Shown here: positions 26,478-37,902 of the stretch, in pieces
Layout of the letters: every line of letters starts with the position of its first letter
Numbering within the stretch: the stretch's first letter is position 1
Assembly (NCBI RefSeq): GCF_000331535.1
Contig: NZ_AMZN01000015.1
Coordinates: 62,001 to 126,000, forward strand
Reading direction: 5' to 3'
DNA: 64,000 nt
Source: Fulvivirga imtechensis AK7
GTDB lineage: Bacteria > Bacteroidota > Bacteroidia > Cytophagales > Cyclobacteriaceae
The notes under the pieces: generated by a model
What the model was told of the DNA's origin: nothing
Database searches by the model: none
The model's input: only the letters and a program-made list of their open reading frames with translations
Program-made: the position numbers and the translations under genes

Positions 26478-27791
26478 ATGAAAAAGTTTTTTACAACAAT
26501 AAAGAATATATTTTCAATAGAGGATCTGAGAATAAGAATCCTGAATACACTCGGGTTTCTTATTGTTTTCAGACTTGGGTCTTTTATTGTACTACCAGGT
26601 GTAGATCCTGATGCACTGGGAAGTGGCGCACAGGGAGGCATATTTGATTTGTTGAATACCTTCCTCGGAGGGTCCTTTAGCAGAGCCTCAATTTTTGCAT
26701 TGGGTATTATGCCATATATCTCGGCTTCTATTGTTATTCAACTATTGACTGTGGCCGTTCCTTATTTCCAAAAACTCCAGAAAGAAGGAGAATCAGGAAG
26801 AAAGAGACTGACACAGATCACTCGGGTATTGACTATTGCCATCACATTGGCTCAGTCAGCGGGATATTTGGCGGCTACTATTCCTTCAGAGGCTGTTCTT
26901 TATACACAATCATTCTTCCAGGTATCATCCATGATCATACTGGTTGCGGGAACGATGTTCTGTATGTGGTTGGGTGAGAAGATAACCGATAAAGGAATTG
27001 GCAATGGTATTTCAATGCTGATCATGATCGGTATTATTTCCCGATTTCCCGGCTCTATAGTAAGTGAAGCAATGACCAGAGGAATGAGCGGTGCGCTGGC
27101 GTTTGTACTGGAGATTGTGGCCTTATTCTTCGTTGTTATGGCAGTGGTGATGTTAACACAGGCAGTAAGAAGGATACCTATTCAATATGCAAAGCAGGTA
27201 ATTGGAAATAAACTTTATGGTGGTAAAAGGGATTATATTCCATTGAAGGTCAATGCCTCTGGAGTAATGCCTATCATCTTTGCTCAGGCGCTGATGTTTA
27301 TTCCACCGTTGATCGCGGGTATTTGGAAAGAAAGCGAAGTAGGCGCTTATATCGGATCTACATTTGCTGATCCATATTCTTGGCAGTATAATCTGGTATT
27401 CGGTATTCTTATTCTGTTGTTTACATTTTTCTATACAGCAATTACAGTTAACCCTAATGATATTGCTGATAACCTGAAGAGAAATGGTGGGTTTATTCCG
27501 GGTATAAAACCTGGAAAACAGACTTCCGAATTTATCGATCAGGTATTAACAAAAATTACTTTACCAGGTTCTATATTTCTAGCGATAGTGGCGGTACTGC
27601 CGGCATTTGCTGTAAAAGCGGGTATTAGCCCTAACTTTGCGCAATTTTATGGAGGTACGTCATTGCTCATCATGGTCGGTGTTATCTTGGATACACTTCA
27701 GCAGATTGAAAGTTACCTGTTGATGAGACACTATGAGGGTATGATGAAATCGGGTAAAGTAAAAGGACGTTCTCAAATTGCTGCTGCTTAA
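26478..27791 (+). CDS. secY: Protein translocase subunit SecY
   Basis: A 437-residue inner-membrane channel with about ten transmembrane helices. Signatures: RLGSFIVLPGVDPDAL, FALGIMPYISASIVIQLLT (plug-side helix 2) and the cytoplasmic loop NPNDIADNLKRNGGFIPGI. It moves unfolded proteins to the periplasm with SecA/SecE. No adk follows; map does, as is usual in this phylum. Confidence 0.98.
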   Translation: MKKFFTTIKNIFSIEDLRIRILNTLGFLIVFRLGSFIVLPGVDPDALGSGAQGGIFDLLNTFLGGSFSRASIFALGIMPYISASIVIQLLTVAVPYFQKLQKEGESGRKRLTQITRVLTIAITLAQSAGYLAATIPSEAVLYTQSFFQVSSMIILVAGTMFCMWLGEKITDKGIGNGISMLIMIGIISRFPGSIVSEAMTRGMSGALAFVLEIVALFFVVMAVVMLTQAVRRIPIQYAKQVIGNKLYGGKRDYIPLKVNASGVMPIIFAQALMFIPPLIAGIWKESEVGAYIGSTFADPYSWQYNLVFGILILLFTFFYTAITVNPNDIADNLKRNGGFIPGIKPGKQTSEFIDQVLTKITLPGSIFLAIVAVLPAFAVKAGISPNFAQFYGGTSLLIMVGVILDTLQQIESYLLMRHYEGMMKSGKVKGRSQIAAA

Positions 27792-27797
27792 TCTCGG

Positions 27798-28571
27798 ATG
27801 ATTCATTATAAATCCAGGGAAGAAGTAGAAACTATAAAAGAAGGTGCTTTAATACTAGGTAAAGCACACGGAGAAGTAGCGAAGCAGGTGAAGCCGGGTG
27901 TAAAGACCATTGAGCTGGACCGCATAGCTGAAGAGTTTATAAAAGATCACGGTGGAGTGCCATCATTTAAAAATTATAATGGCTTTCCATCATCCTTGTG
28001 TATATCATTGAACGAAAATGTTGTTCATGGTTTCCCAAGTGAATATGAACTCAAAGATGGTGACATAATTTCTGTTGATTGCGGGGTTTATTATAAGGGG
28101 TTTCATAGCGACTCAGCTTATACCTACTCGGTGGGAAATGTGGATAAAGAGGTTATGCAACTCCTCAAAGTGACAAAAGAGTCACTTTACAAAGGTATTG
28201 AAATGGCTGTTTATGGCAACCGGATAGGTGATGTCGCTTTTGCGATCCAGTCTCATGTAGAGCAGTATGGTTACGGTGTGGTAAGAGAATTGGTGGGACA
28301 TGGAATCGGAAGAGACCTGCATGAAAGCCCTGAAGTGCCGAACTATGGTAAACGGGGAAAGGGACCTAAATTGAACGATGGGCTGGTAATAGCCATAGAG
28401 CCAATGGTGAACCTGGGTACCAAGAATGTGGTTCAGGAGTCTGATGGTTGGACGATCAGAACGGCAGACAGGAGGCCTTCAGCTCATTATGAGCATACAG
28501 TTGCAATATTTGAAAATGGAACGGAGGTCTTAACGACCCATAAATTTATAGAAGAGAATTTTAAATTTTAA
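27798..28571 (+). CDS. map: Methionine aminopeptidase, type I
   Basis: A 257-residue metalloenzyme that removes the initiator Met. The five metal ligands are visible: two Asp in [19 protein letters not shown], His in [17 protein letters not shown], Glu in AIEPMVNLG and Glu in [11 protein letters not shown]. It follows secY by six bases and precedes infA by one, so N-terminal processing is produced together with ribosomal proteins. Confidence 0.97.
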   Translation: MIHYKSREEVETIKEGALILGKAHGEVAKQVKPGVKTIELDRIAEEFIKDHGGVPSFKNYNGFPSSLCISLNENVVHGFPSEYELKDGDIISVDCGVYYKGFHSDSAYTYSVGNVDKEVMQLLKVTKESLYKGIEMAVYGNRIGDVAFAIQSHVEQYGYGVVRELVGHGIGRDLHESPEVPNYGKRGKGPKLNDGLVIAIEPMVNLGTKNVVQESDGWTIRTADRRPSAHYEHTVAIFENGTEVLTTHKFIEENFKF

Positions 28572-28572
28572 T

Positions 28573-28791
28573 ATGGCTAAACAGAAATCTATAGAGCAGG
28601 ATGGTACTATTACCGAAGCGCTTTCTAACGCGATGTTCAGAGTGGAGTTGGAAAACGGACACGAGGTAATCGCACACATTTCTGGTAAGATGAGAATGAA
28701 CTATATTAAAATTTTGCCGGGTGACAAGGTCAAACTAGAAATGTCACCTTATGATTTGACTAAAGGACGAATTGTATATAGATATAAGTAA
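28573..28791 (+). CDS. infA: Translation initiation factor IF-1
   Basis: A 72-residue OB-fold protein that occupies the A-site during initiation. Signatures: [40 protein letters not shown] and [13 protein letters not shown]. Length is exactly that of the family. Confidence 0.98.
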   Translation: MAKQKSIEQDGTITEALSNAMFRVELENGHEVIAHISGKMRMNYIKILPGDKVKLEMSPYDLTKGRIVYRYK

Positions 28792-28794
28792 GAC

Positions 28795-28911
28795 ATGAAA
28801 GTTAAAGCGTCAGTAAAGAAGCGTAGCGCTGATTGTAAAATAATCAGAAGAAAAGGAAAAGTCTACGTGATCAATAAAAAGAATCCAAGGTTTAAACAAA
28901 GACAAGGCTAA
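28795..28911 (+). CDS. rpmJ: 50S ribosomal protein L36 (zinc-free form)
   Basis: A 38-residue protein, [17 protein letters not shown] at the start and [12 protein letters not shown] at the end. Only one Cys remains, so the C-x2-C...C-x4-H zinc site is missing, as in other Bacteroidota. It is three bases after infA and three before rpsM, a tightly packed order. Confidence 0.95.
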   Translation: MKVKASVKKRSADCKIIRRKGKVYVINKKNPRFKQRQG

Positions 28912-28914
28912 ACT

Positions 28915-29292
28915 ATGGCAAGAATTGCAGGAGTAGATATCCCGGATAACAAGAGAGGGGAAATAGCTCTCACCTATATCTTTGGTATAGGCAGAAGTAC
29001 AGCACAGAGAATACTCACTGAAGCTGGAGTAGATTGGGATAAAAAAGCACAGGATTGGACAGATGATGAGTCTACTGCCATCCGTAACATTATCAGTGAA
29101 AACTTCAAAGTAGAAGGTGTTCTTAAGTCTGAAGTGCAAATGAGCATTAAGCGACTTATGGATATCGGATGCTACCGTGGTTTGAGACATAGAAAAGGCC
29201 TTCCGGTAAGGGGTCAGAGAACGAAGAACAACTCAAGGACCAGAAAAGGAAAGAGAAAAACTGTTGCTAACAAGAAAAAGGCAACTAAATAA
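28915..29292 (+). CDS. rpsM: 30S ribosomal protein S13
   Basis: A 125-residue head protein that touches P-site tRNA and L5. Signatures: [34 protein letters not shown] and [20 protein letters not shown]. Basic tail present. Confidence 0.98.
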   Translation: MARIAGVDIPDNKRGEIALTYIFGIGRSTAQRILTEAGVDWDKKAQDWTDDESTAIRNIISENFKVEGVLKSEVQMSIKRLMDIGCYRGLRHRKGLPVRGQRTKNNSRTRKGKRKTVANKKKATK

Positions 29293-29304
29293 TAATATAG
29301 CGTA

Positions 29305-29697
29305 ATGGCACAAAAAAGAAAAGATAAAGCAAAAAAGCGTGTAGTAGCTGTCGAGGCTATAGGTCAGGCTCATATCAAAGCTTCTTTCAACAATATTATC
29401 ATTTCTCTGACGAATACTTCAGGGCAGGTAATATCATGGGCCTCAGCTGGTAAGATGGGCTTTAAAGGATCTAAGAAAAATACTCCTTATGCTGCTCAAA
29501 TGGCGGCTCAGGATTGTGCTCAGAAAGCATATGACCTTGGATTGCGAAAAGTAGAGGTTTATGTTAAGGGGCCAGGTGCTGGTAGAGAATCAGCTATCAG
29601 AACAATCCAGAATACAGGTATCGAGATTACAACTATAAAGGATGTAACTCCACTGCCACACAATGGTTGTAGACCACCAAAGAGACGTAGAGTATAA
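29305..29697 (+). CDS. rpsK: 30S ribosomal protein S11
   Basis: A 130-residue platform protein near the mRNA exit. Signatures: [39 protein letters not shown] and the terminal [15 protein letters not shown]. Standard length. Confidence 0.98.
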   Translation: MAQKRKDKAKKRVVAVEAIGQAHIKASFNNIIISLTNTSGQVISWASAGKMGFKGSKKNTPYAAQMAAQDCAQKAYDLGLRKVEVYVKGPGAGRESAIRTIQNTGIEITTIKDVTPLPHNGCRPPKRRRV

Positions 29698-29722
29698 TTA
29701 ATTAAGCGAAAAGTATTTTATA

Positions 29723-30328
29723 ATGGCAAGATATAGAGGTCCGAAAGCGAAAATAGCCAGAAGATTTAATGAGCCAATTTTTGGCCCAAGCAAGGCATTG
29801 CAAAAAAAGAGCTATCCTCCTGGGCAGCATGGTAGAGGCAGAAGAAGAAAAGAGTCTGAATATGCTGTACAGTTGAAGGAGAAGCAAAAAGCCAAATACA
29901 CTTACGGTGTGTTGGAAAAGCAATTTGCTAATCTTTTTGATAAAGCTTCAAGAAAATCTGGAATTACCGGTGAGATCCTCCTTCAATTGTTGGAGTCCAG
30001 ATTAGATAATACGGTATTCAGATTGGGTATAGCACCTACAAGAAGAGCCGCCAGACAGTTGGTGTTGCATAAGCACATTGTTGTGAACGGTTCAATTGTA
30101 AACATACCTTCATTTGCACTTAAGCCTGGTGATATTATTGCGGTAAGAGAGAGATCTAAATCTCTGGAAGCAATTACTGATAGCTTGGCAACACATGCGG
30201 CTAAAAGATATCCATGGTTAGAGTGGGACGGAAGTGAAATGGTTGGAAAGCTTGTTAATATGCCTCAGAGAGATGAGATCCCTGAGAACATCAATGAGCA
30301 ACTGATTGTCGAGCTTTACTCGAAATAA
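29723..30328 (+). CDS. rpsD: 30S ribosomal protein S4
   Basis: A 201-residue primary 16S binder. The N-terminal zinc Cys are absent (zinc-free form), and the S4 domain motif [20 protein letters not shown] is clear. In enterobacteria S4 represses the alpha operon; a hairpin lies in the spacer that follows before rpoA, but no evidence connects them. Confidence 0.98.
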   Translation: MARYRGPKAKIARRFNEPIFGPSKALQKKSYPPGQHGRGRRRKESEYAVQLKEKQKAKYTYGVLEKQFANLFDKASRKSGITGEILLQLLESRLDNTVFRLGIAPTRRAARQLVLHKHIVVNGSIVNIPSFALKPGDIIAVRERSKSLEAITDSLATHAAKRYPWLEWDGSEMVGKLVNMPQRDEIPENINEQLIVELYSK

Positions 30329-30344
30329 TCATTAAAAAATTATT

Positions 30345-30371
30345 AGCCTGGCGCTTCAACAGCATCAGGCT
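30345..30371 (+). promoter_or_regulatory. Hairpin in the rpsD-rpoA spacer
   Basis: AGCCTG (30345-30350) pairs with CAGGCT (30366-30371), and an inner GCT/AGC stem closes on a TCAAC loop, giving a nine-pair interrupted stem 24 bases before the rpoA ATG. There is no U-run, so it is not a classic terminator. It might mark RNA processing or regulation (inference). Confidence 0.4.
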
Positions 30372-30394
30372 ATAACTATAAAAGTTAAAAACCT

Positions 30395-31384
30395 ATGTCA
30401 ATTTTAGCATTTCAAATGCCTGACAAAGTCGTGATGGAAAAGGCGGATGATTTTCACGGCTTGTTCACTTTTAAACCGCTTGAAAAAGGTTACGGTGTTA
30501 CTATTGGTAATGCTCTGAGAAGAATTTTACTCTCTTCTCTGGAAGGGTATGCTATCACAGGGATTAAGATCCCGGGCGTACTGCACGAATTTTCTACCGT
30601 AGAAGGTGTTGTAGAAGACGTTTCTGAAATTATCCTTAACCTAAAAATGGTTAGGTTCAAAAAAGTTGGAGAGTCTTTCGATAATAAAATTACTGTGTCT
30701 ATCAAGAATCAGAAAGAGTTCAAAGCGGGTGATATCGCTAAAGGTACTACAGCTTTTGAGATCCTGAATCCTGAATTAGTCATTTGTAATCTTGATGAGT
30801 CAGTTGATCTGGAGGTGGAGTTGACTATCGAGAAAGGAAGAGGATATTTGCCTGCGGAGGAAAATAAACCTTCTGAACAGGTGTTCGGATTCATTCCTAT
30901 TGATGCGATCTTCACACCTATCAAGAATGTAAAATATAGCATTGAGAATACCAGGGTTGAGCAGAAAACCGACTACGAGCAATTGGTATTGGATATTCAG
31001 ACTGATGGTTCTATCCATCCTGAGAAGGCTTTGGAAGGTGCGGCTCATATTTTGATACAGCACTTCATGTTATTCTCTGATAAATCTATTGAGTTAGAAA
31101 CAGATAAAGGTGGAGAAATAGAGCAGGTAGATGAAGAAATGCTTCATATGAGAAAGCTGCTGAAGACTCCTCTGAATGATCTGGATCTTTCTGTTAGAGC
31201 TTACAACTGCCTGAAAGCCGCTGATGTTAAGACTTTAGGCGACCTGGTAAAGCTGGAGATCTCTGATATGATGAAATTCAGGAACTTCGGTAAGAAATCT
31301 TTGGCTGAATTAGAGCAATTGGTTCAGGATAAGAATTTGACATTCGGTATGGACTTGTCCAAGTATAAACTTGATGAAGAATAG
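30395..31384 (+). CDS. rpoA: DNA-directed RNA polymerase subunit alpha
   Basis: A 329-residue subunit that dimerises to nucleate RNA polymerase assembly. The N-terminal domain has the signature [19 protein letters not shown]; a linker joins it to the C-terminal domain ([36 protein letters not shown]), which binds UP elements and activators. Length is normal. It lies between rpsD and rplQ, as in most bacteria. Confidence 0.98.
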   Translation: MSILAFQMPDKVVMEKADDFHGLFTFKPLEKGYGVTIGNALRRILLSSLEGYAITGIKIPGVLHEFSTVEGVVEDVSEIILNLKMVRFKKVGESFDNKITVSIKNQKEFKAGDIAKGTTAFEILNPELVICNLDESVDLEVELTIEKGRGYLPAEENKPSEQVFGFIPIDAIFTPIKNVKYSIENTRVEQKTDYEQLVLDIQTDGSIHPEKALEGAAHILIQHFMLFSDKSIELETDKGGEIEQVDEEMLHMRKLLKTPLNDLDLSVRAYNCLKAADVKTLGDLVKLEISDMMKFRNFGKKSLAELEQLVQDKNLTFGMDLSKYKLDEE

Positions 31385-31389
31385 TAAAA

Positions 31390-32022
31390 ATGAGACACGG
31401 GAAAAAAATTAATCATTTAGGTAGAACAGCTCCTCATAGAAAGGCTATGCTTTCAAATATGGCTTCTTCGTTGATCCTTAATAAGAGGATTACAACTACT
31501 GTTGCCAAAGCAAAGGCTTTGAGGAAATATGTTGAGCCTCTACTGACAAAAGCGAAAGAAGATACTACACATTCCAGAAGGGTTGTATTCTCATATCTGA
31601 ACAATAAGGATTCTGTTAAGACTTTGTTTGATGAGGTGGCTGAGAAGATCACCGACCGACCAGGGGGATACACCAGAATATTGAAAACGGGTAACAGACT
31701 GGGTGATAATGCTGATATGTGTATTATAGAGCTGGTAGATTACAACGAACTGTTACTTGGTGAGAGCAAGCCTGCTAAAGCTAAAACAAGAAGAAGCCGA
31801 AGAGGAGGTAAAAAATCTTCCGAAGATACTGCTGCTGAAACAAAAGAAGCAGTGAAGGCTGATGAGGCTACTGAGGTTAAGGAAGAAAAGAAGGAGAAGA
31901 AGGAGACACCAAAGGCAGAAGCTAAGAAGGAAGAAGTGGCAGAAGCTAAAGCGGAGCCTAAAGAGGAGAAGGCGGAAGAGCCTGAGAAAACTGATGATAA
32001 AGAAGAAAAAGCTGATCAGTAA
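31390..32022 (+). CDS. rplQ: 50S ribosomal protein L17 with a long charged C-terminal tail
   Basis: A 210-residue protein; the canonical L17 core is only the first ~118 residues ([52 protein letters not shown]). From about residue 125 the chain becomes a repetitive Lys/Glu/Ala/Pro tail of roughly 85 residues, first basic ([10 protein letters not shown]) and then alternating KE blocks ending KEEKADQ. Extended L17 tails are known in this phylum, but this one nearly doubles the protein. L17 sits near the exit tunnel, so the tail could reach nascent chains or rRNA (inference). It is the last gene of the cluster, followed by a terminator. Confidence 0.95.
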   Translation: MRHGKKINHLGRTAPHRKAMLSNMASSLILNKRITTTVAKAKALRKYVEPLLTKAKEDTTHSRRVVFSYLNNKDSVKTLFDEVAEKITDRPGGYTRILKTGNRLGDNADMCIIELVDYNELLLGESKPAKAKTRRSRRGGKKSSEDTAAETKEAVKADEATEVKEEKKEKKETPKAEAKKEEVAEAKAEPKEEKAEEPEKTDDKEEKADQ

Positions 32023-32044
32023 ATTGAAAATTATTATAAAAAAG

Positions 32045-32079
32045 AAAGGGATTGGATTTATATCTGATCCCTTTTTTTA
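32045..32079 (+). terminator. Rho-independent terminator after rplQ
   Basis: AAAGGGAT (32045-32052) pairs with ATCCCTTT (32067-32074), followed by a T-run to 32079. It ends the ribosomal cluster. Confidence 0.85.
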
Positions 32080-32112
32080 TTTTTGTAACTCAAAATTTCA
32101 AGCTTACAACCA

Positions 32113-32170
32113 GACGACCCGGGAAAGCATTGAGACCACGTTCTACCGGTCGTCACCTCGATAGCTATCG
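32113..32170. repeat. Palindromic intergenic element before carA
   Basis: GACGACC (32113-32119) is complementary to GGTCGTC (32148-32154), and CGATAGCTATCG at 32159-32170 is a perfect 12-base palindrome. Together they look like a REP-like element rather than a promoter. Its ends are not certain. Confidence 0.4.
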
Positions 32171-32203
32171 GGGAAACGGTAATAAAGATGTAATATATCA
32201 CAC

Positions 32204-34584
<2,381 letters not shown>

Positions 34585-34593
34585 ATAATCAAT

Positions 34594-34630
34594 GCTTTCC
34601 GGGTTGTACAGCCCGGAAAGCTCTCTATTT
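34594..34630 (+). terminator. Rho-independent terminator after eno
   Basis: GCTTTCCGGG (34594-34603) pairs perfectly with CCCGGAAAGC (34612-34621) over an eight-base loop, followed by a T-rich tract. Confidence 0.85.
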
Positions 34631-34642
34631 TCAAAAAATCTT

Positions 34643-34870
34643 CTTAACTTAACATGAGTTCGATATAAGATACCTGAAAATAGACGGTCATCCTGATGGA
34701 AGAAAGGATCTTTCTAAGTTTTTACCCTTGAGCCAGGTAAGATTCTTCATGCTTCCCCAAAGGCAAGTTCGGGATAGGCAGAATGACCTTCAATAGAGGT
34801 TTTTTGCTCGGTTTTCCTGATGCGGACACCTTTAATCAGTTTTGTTATGTCAAACTCACGTTAACTTAAG
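34643..34870. repeat. Nested inverted-repeat element (MITE-like)
   Basis: The outer arms, 34643-34660 and 34853-34870, are reverse complements at 16 of 18 positions and contain the same (C/A)ATGAGTT/AACTCACGT core as the element at 17252. An inner inverted repeat begins GGTCAT (34686-34691) and ends ATGACC (34783-34788), with further pairing of AAGGATCTT-like and AAGATTCTT-like segments; it resembles the GTCATTCTGA...GAAGAATCTT palindromes scattered in many Bacteroidota genomes. There is no ORF or transposase inside. It could move in trans or simply be structured DNA (inference). Confidence 0.6.
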
Positions 34871-34887
34871 TGTACATTTTTTCAACT

Positions 34888-35187
34888 ATGGCGGCTATGA
34901 AACTACCCAAAGTCACAAAAAACTTCTACTTCATATTCAGCTTTTGTTTTCTGGTATGGATGCTGTTTATTGATGCCAACGATATTGTCACGCAATTTCA
35001 ACTCAAGCAGCAGTTGGAAAATCTGGAGGATGAAAAAGCGTATTACCTGGAAAAGATCGATGAGGTGAAGAAGGACAGAGAAGAGCTTTTAAGCAATGAT
35101 GCTTTGTTAGAGAAATTCGCCAGGGAGAAGTATTACATGAAAAAGGAGTCCGAAGATCTGTTTGTAATTGTTGAGGAGAAAAAATGA
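34888..35187 (+). CDS. DivIC/FtsB-family septum formation protein
   Basis: A 99-residue bitopic membrane protein. A short cytoplasmic N-terminus is followed by one transmembrane helix (about residues 11-29) and a coiled coil (about 40-75, LENLEDEKAYYLEKIDEVKK), ending in LEKFAREKYYMKKESEDLFV, the typical DivIC/FtsB region that contacts FtsL/FtsQ at the divisome. The start is taken at ATG 34888 because the upstream GTG at 34870 lies in the repeat arm; ATG 34897 is a further possibility. Its stop overlaps the start of the next gene (ATGA). Confidence 0.85.
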   Translation: MAAMKLPKVTKNFYFIFSFCFLVWMLFIDANDIVTQFQLKQQLENLEDEKAYYLEKIDEVKKDREELLSNDALLEKFAREKYYMKKESEDLFVIVEEKK

Positions 35188-35744
35188 AAAAACTATTGAC
35201 CCTGTTGATCGTTGGGATATTGTCGTTACCCGTGGCCTTTGCCCAGGTAGAAGAGGAAATTGACAAGGGAGGAGATTTTTGGGATAGAATATACATAGGT
35301 GGGAACCTGGGACTTCAGTTTGGATCTATTACTTCTGTTGAAATATCACCTCTGGTTGGTTATCGATTTACCAATACCTTTTCCGCTGGATTTGGGATCA
35401 CCTATCAGTATTTTAAAGCTGACTATGTGGATGCATTTAACAGGAAGGTGGATTTTGAAACCAACATTTATGGAGGCAGGCTATTTGCCCGTAAGAACCT
35501 GACTGAACAGATATTTGCGCATGCCGAATATGAATCTCTAAATCTTGAGTTCTATAACACCGCTGCTGACAGAATAGTCAGGGAGTGGGTGCCGGCTATG
35601 TTTATCGGAGGGGGGTTCTTTCAACCAATAGGTAGACGCTCGGGGTTTAACGTCATGGCGCTTTACAATGTGATCCACGATGACATAAAATCGCCATACA
35701 ACAGCCCGTTGGTTATCAGAGTGGGGATTACTGCAGGGTTTTAA
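35184..35744 (+). CDS. Small outer-membrane beta-barrel-type protein of unknown function
   Basis: A 186-residue exported protein: signal peptide 1-21 (LPVAFAQ) followed by alternating amphipathic strands (YIGGNLGLQFG, VGYRFTNTFSAGFGITYQYF) and a hydrophobic C-terminal strand ending PLVIRVGITAGF, which fits a small beta-barrel of about eight strands. No specific family is recognised. It is coupled to the DivIC-like gene by a four-base overlap, hinting at an envelope role. The 3' end overlaps the convergent dehydrogenase gene by 17 bases. Confidence 0.75.
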   Translation: MKKLLTLLIVGILSLPVAFAQVEEEIDKGGDFWDRIYIGGNLGLQFGSITSVEISPLVGYRFTNTFSAGFGITYQYFKADYVDAFNRKVDFETNIYGGRLFARKNLTEQIFAHAEYESLNLEFYNTAADRIVREWVPAMFIGGGFFQPIGRRSGFNVMALYNVIHDDIKSPYNSPLVIRVGITAGF

Positions 35745-36813
35745 AACCTATTTTTAGCTTTTTAGCCACTTCTTCCAGATCGCGTATAACATTGCTATTC
35801 AGTGGAATACCCGCTTTGAGTCTCAGGGCTTCCGTTTCCCTTTCAGGGTCACCGGGTATTAGCACTTGTTTGCCCTCCACAGCTTCAGTATCTCTGAACC
35901 TCTTGATCCAATTGTCCATGTGCCATTTAAACTCATCGGCAGGTCTGAAGGCATCTATACGCATGGCCCCGAGAAAGTGGCCGAGACCTTCGCCAACAGG
36001 ATTGTCAGACAACGGTAAAAAACTGACGAATGGTGGCGCCCAGGGACCATAATTGGCACCTGAAAAAACGGCTGAAAATATATCGACAATAGCGCCTAAT
36101 GCATAGCCTTTGTGACTGCCATGTTCCCTGTCACCGCCCAATGGCAGAAGCGCTCCGCCTTCTTTCAGCTCATGAGGATTTTTACTTCCATTACCTTGTT
36201 TATCCTGAATCCAGCCATAGGGTGCTTCAAGACCTTTTCTTTGTAATATTTCAAGCTTACCATTAGCTGCTGTGGTGGTAGCAAGATCCGCAACAAATGG
36301 CGGTTGTTCATTGGTAGGAATAGCTACTGCTATAGGATTGGTTCCCAACATTCTTTCAGTAGCAAAAGTAGGCGCTACCAACGGGCTGGCGTTGGTCATC
36401 GCCATGCCAACCATATCCTGATCCAGCGCCATCATAGAATGATAGCCTGCTATTCCAAAATGATTGGAATTTTTCACAGATACCCAGCCTGTACCTACTT
36501 CTTTTGCCTTTTGAATAGCAATTTCCATAGCTTTTGGAGCTACAACAAGGCCTAAGCCTTTGTCACCGTCAACTACGGCAGTGCTGGGAGTTTCGTGTAC
36601 TATTTTTATATGCGGTGTAGGGTTGATCCTACCTGCCTCCCATAATCGTACGTACCCGATCAGCCGGGCTACCCCATGCGAATCTATACCGCGTAGATCT
36701 GCTTTGACAAGCACATCGGTAGCGAGCTTCGCATCTTCTTCGGAACATCCTATTGCGAGAAAAGTGTTCCTTGTGAAATTCTCTAACTCTTCAACTGAAA
36801 ATATTTCCTCCAT
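35728..36813 (-). CDS. Malate/L-lactate/ureidoglycolate-type dehydrogenase (LDH2 family)
   Basis: A 361-residue NAD(P)-dependent oxidoreductase of the LDH2/MDH2 family, unrelated to Rossmann-fold malate dehydrogenases. Signatures: GIDSHGVARLIGYV with the conserved Ser-His, VKNSNHFGIAGYH, TNASPLVAPTFATERMLGTN, and DREHGSHKGYALGAIVDIFS. The substrate (malate, lactate, sulfolactate or a related 2-hydroxy acid) cannot be told from sequence. The start is set at ATG 36813 because a perfect -7 promoter motif lies at 36822-36829 within the longer frame starting at 36843. It overlaps its convergent neighbour by 17 bases. Confidence 0.85.
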   Translation of the reverse strand: MEEIFSVEELENFTRNTFLAIGCSEEDAKLATDVLVKADLRGIDSHGVARLIGYVRLWEAGRINPTPHIKIVHETPSTAVVDGDKGLGLVVAPKAMEIAIQKAKEVGTGWVSVKNSNHFGIAGYHSMMALDQDMVGMAMTNASPLVAPTFATERMLGTNPIAVAIPTNEQPPFVADLATTTAANGKLEILQRKGLEAPYGWIQDKQGNGSKNPHELKEGGALLPLGGDREHGSHKGYALGAIVDIFSAVFSGANYGPWAPPFVSFLPLSDNPVGEGLGHFLGAMRIDAFRPADEFKWHMDNWIKRFRDTEAVEGKQVLIPGDPERETEALRLKAGIPLNSNVIRDLEEVAKKLKIGFKTLQ

Positions 36814-36821
36814 AAGCGTGG

Positions 36822-36829
36822 CAAATTTA
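36822..36829 (-). promoter_or_regulatory. -7 promoter element for the LDH2-family gene
   Basis: The minus strand reads TAAATTTG (TAnnTTTG) and ends eight bases before ATG 36813; it decides the start and implies a very short leader. No -33 TTG was found at normal spacing. Confidence 0.5.
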
Positions 36830-36858
36830 GTCATATAATCCAATTATGCGAGTGTGGC

Positions 36859-37794
36859 TCATGAAAAATGGCCATGTAGGATCCTGTCCAATACTCCTTC
36901 TTTTAGCGCCTGGGTCGAAACTCTCAGGTTTTTGAAAGGATGCATATCCAGCAAAAGTTTGATGAGACAGGAGGCTACAACTATCATATCAACCCTCATT
37001 TCCAGCATGCCGGGGATAGCAAGTCGCTCATCTTTTGTTTTTGTAATAAGCTCAGAATGGATCAGGTGATAGCCCTCAATGGACAATGGCACTTCTGTGG
37101 TATGTTCACCGGTGGTTATATGCTCTTTAGCGCAGTAAATATCGCTCAGCGTATCAAACGTGCCTGATGAACCAATAAGTGTTTGCGGCTGGTATGCGTT
37201 AAGCTGTTCAAAAAGTGACTGAAGGCTGGTGGAAAGATATTTTTCAAGCGCTTTTATTTCCTCCTTTTTTATAGGGTCGTTTTTATGGAACATGTCAAGA
37301 AGGCGTTGCGCTCCTATTTCAAAACTGCCCTTCCATAAAATATGATTGGCGCTTCCGATAATGAATTCCACACTACCGCCACCAATATCCATAATAAGTA
37401 CAGGCTGGTCACCGATGTCCAAAGCAGCATTTACACCCCAAAAAATAAGTTCAGCTTCTTTGTTTCCATCAATAATGCGTATATCAATTCCTGTCCGGCT
37501 TTTAATGATCTGTTTGACCTCCTCGCCATTGGTAGCATTCCTAAAAGCGCTGGTTGCAAAAGCATATGTGCCGGACACATTGTTTTTGCTGATCACCTCT
37601 GCAAAGTGGTGTATAGTATTCACGGCTCTCTCGATGGCGTCTGGTACAATCACTTTGCTGCTGATACCACCACGCCCTATTCGCACTGCTACTTTTTCCC
37701 TGTGTAAAATATTGAGGTTCGAGTCGTCATGTGCTGCAATAAGCAGGTGAAAAGTATTGGTGCCACAATCAATTATTGCTATGTCTTTGGCCAT
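36859..37794 (-). CDS. Exopolyphosphatase / guanosine pentaphosphatase (Ppx/GppA family)
   Basis: A 311-residue ASKHA-fold phosphatase. The phosphate-binding motifs are AIIDCGTNTFHLLIA at the N-terminus (Asp followed by CGTNT where most have IGSNS), MDIGGGSVEFI, and GSSGTFDTLSD near the centre. It is the short form lacking the C-terminal HD-like domain of E. coli Ppx. It may hydrolyse polyphosphate or (p)ppGpp; this cannot be decided here. The start is ATG 37794 (MAKDIAIID), because a -7 element lies 18 bases upstream at 37813-37820 and the longer frame from 37848 would include it. Confidence 0.87.
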   Translation of the reverse strand: MAKDIAIIDCGTNTFHLLIAAHDDSNLNILHREKVAVRIGRGGISSKVIVPDAIERAVNTIHHFAEVISKNNVSGTYAFATSAFRNATNGEEVKQIIKSRTGIDIRIIDGNKEAELIFWGVNAALDIGDQPVLIMDIGGGSVEFIIGSANHILWKGSFEIGAQRLLDMFHKNDPIKKEEIKALEKYLSTSLQSLFEQLNAYQPQTLIGSSGTFDTLSDIYCAKEHITTGEHTTEVPLSIEGYHLIHSELITKTKDERLAIPGMLEMRVDMIVVASCLIKLLLDMHPFKNLRVSTQALKEGVLDRILHGHFS

Positions 37795-37812
37795 TTCAAG
37801 TTTAAAATTTGC

Positions 37813-37820
37813 CAAATATA
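37813..37820 (-). promoter_or_regulatory. -7 promoter element for the Ppx/GppA gene
   Basis: The minus strand reads TATATTTG, matching TAnnTTTG, 18 bases upstream of ATG 37794. Confidence 0.5.
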
Positions 37821-37902
37821 GCAAATGGAATATTGCCATGCCCGACATCTTCTTCTACATTTGAGCAATAGGTATTAACCAGGGAAAAAAGGGTATAAGT
37901 AC

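Larger units (their letters stand above)
34585..34887. other. Gene-free 303-base stretch between eno and the DivIC-like gene
   Basis: It contains the eno terminator and almost nothing but a nested inverted-repeat element (34643-34870). The region has no clear TAnnTTTG promoter. The DivIC-like gene begins 17 bases after the right end of the element, so its promoter may lie inside the repeat. Confidence 0.6.
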
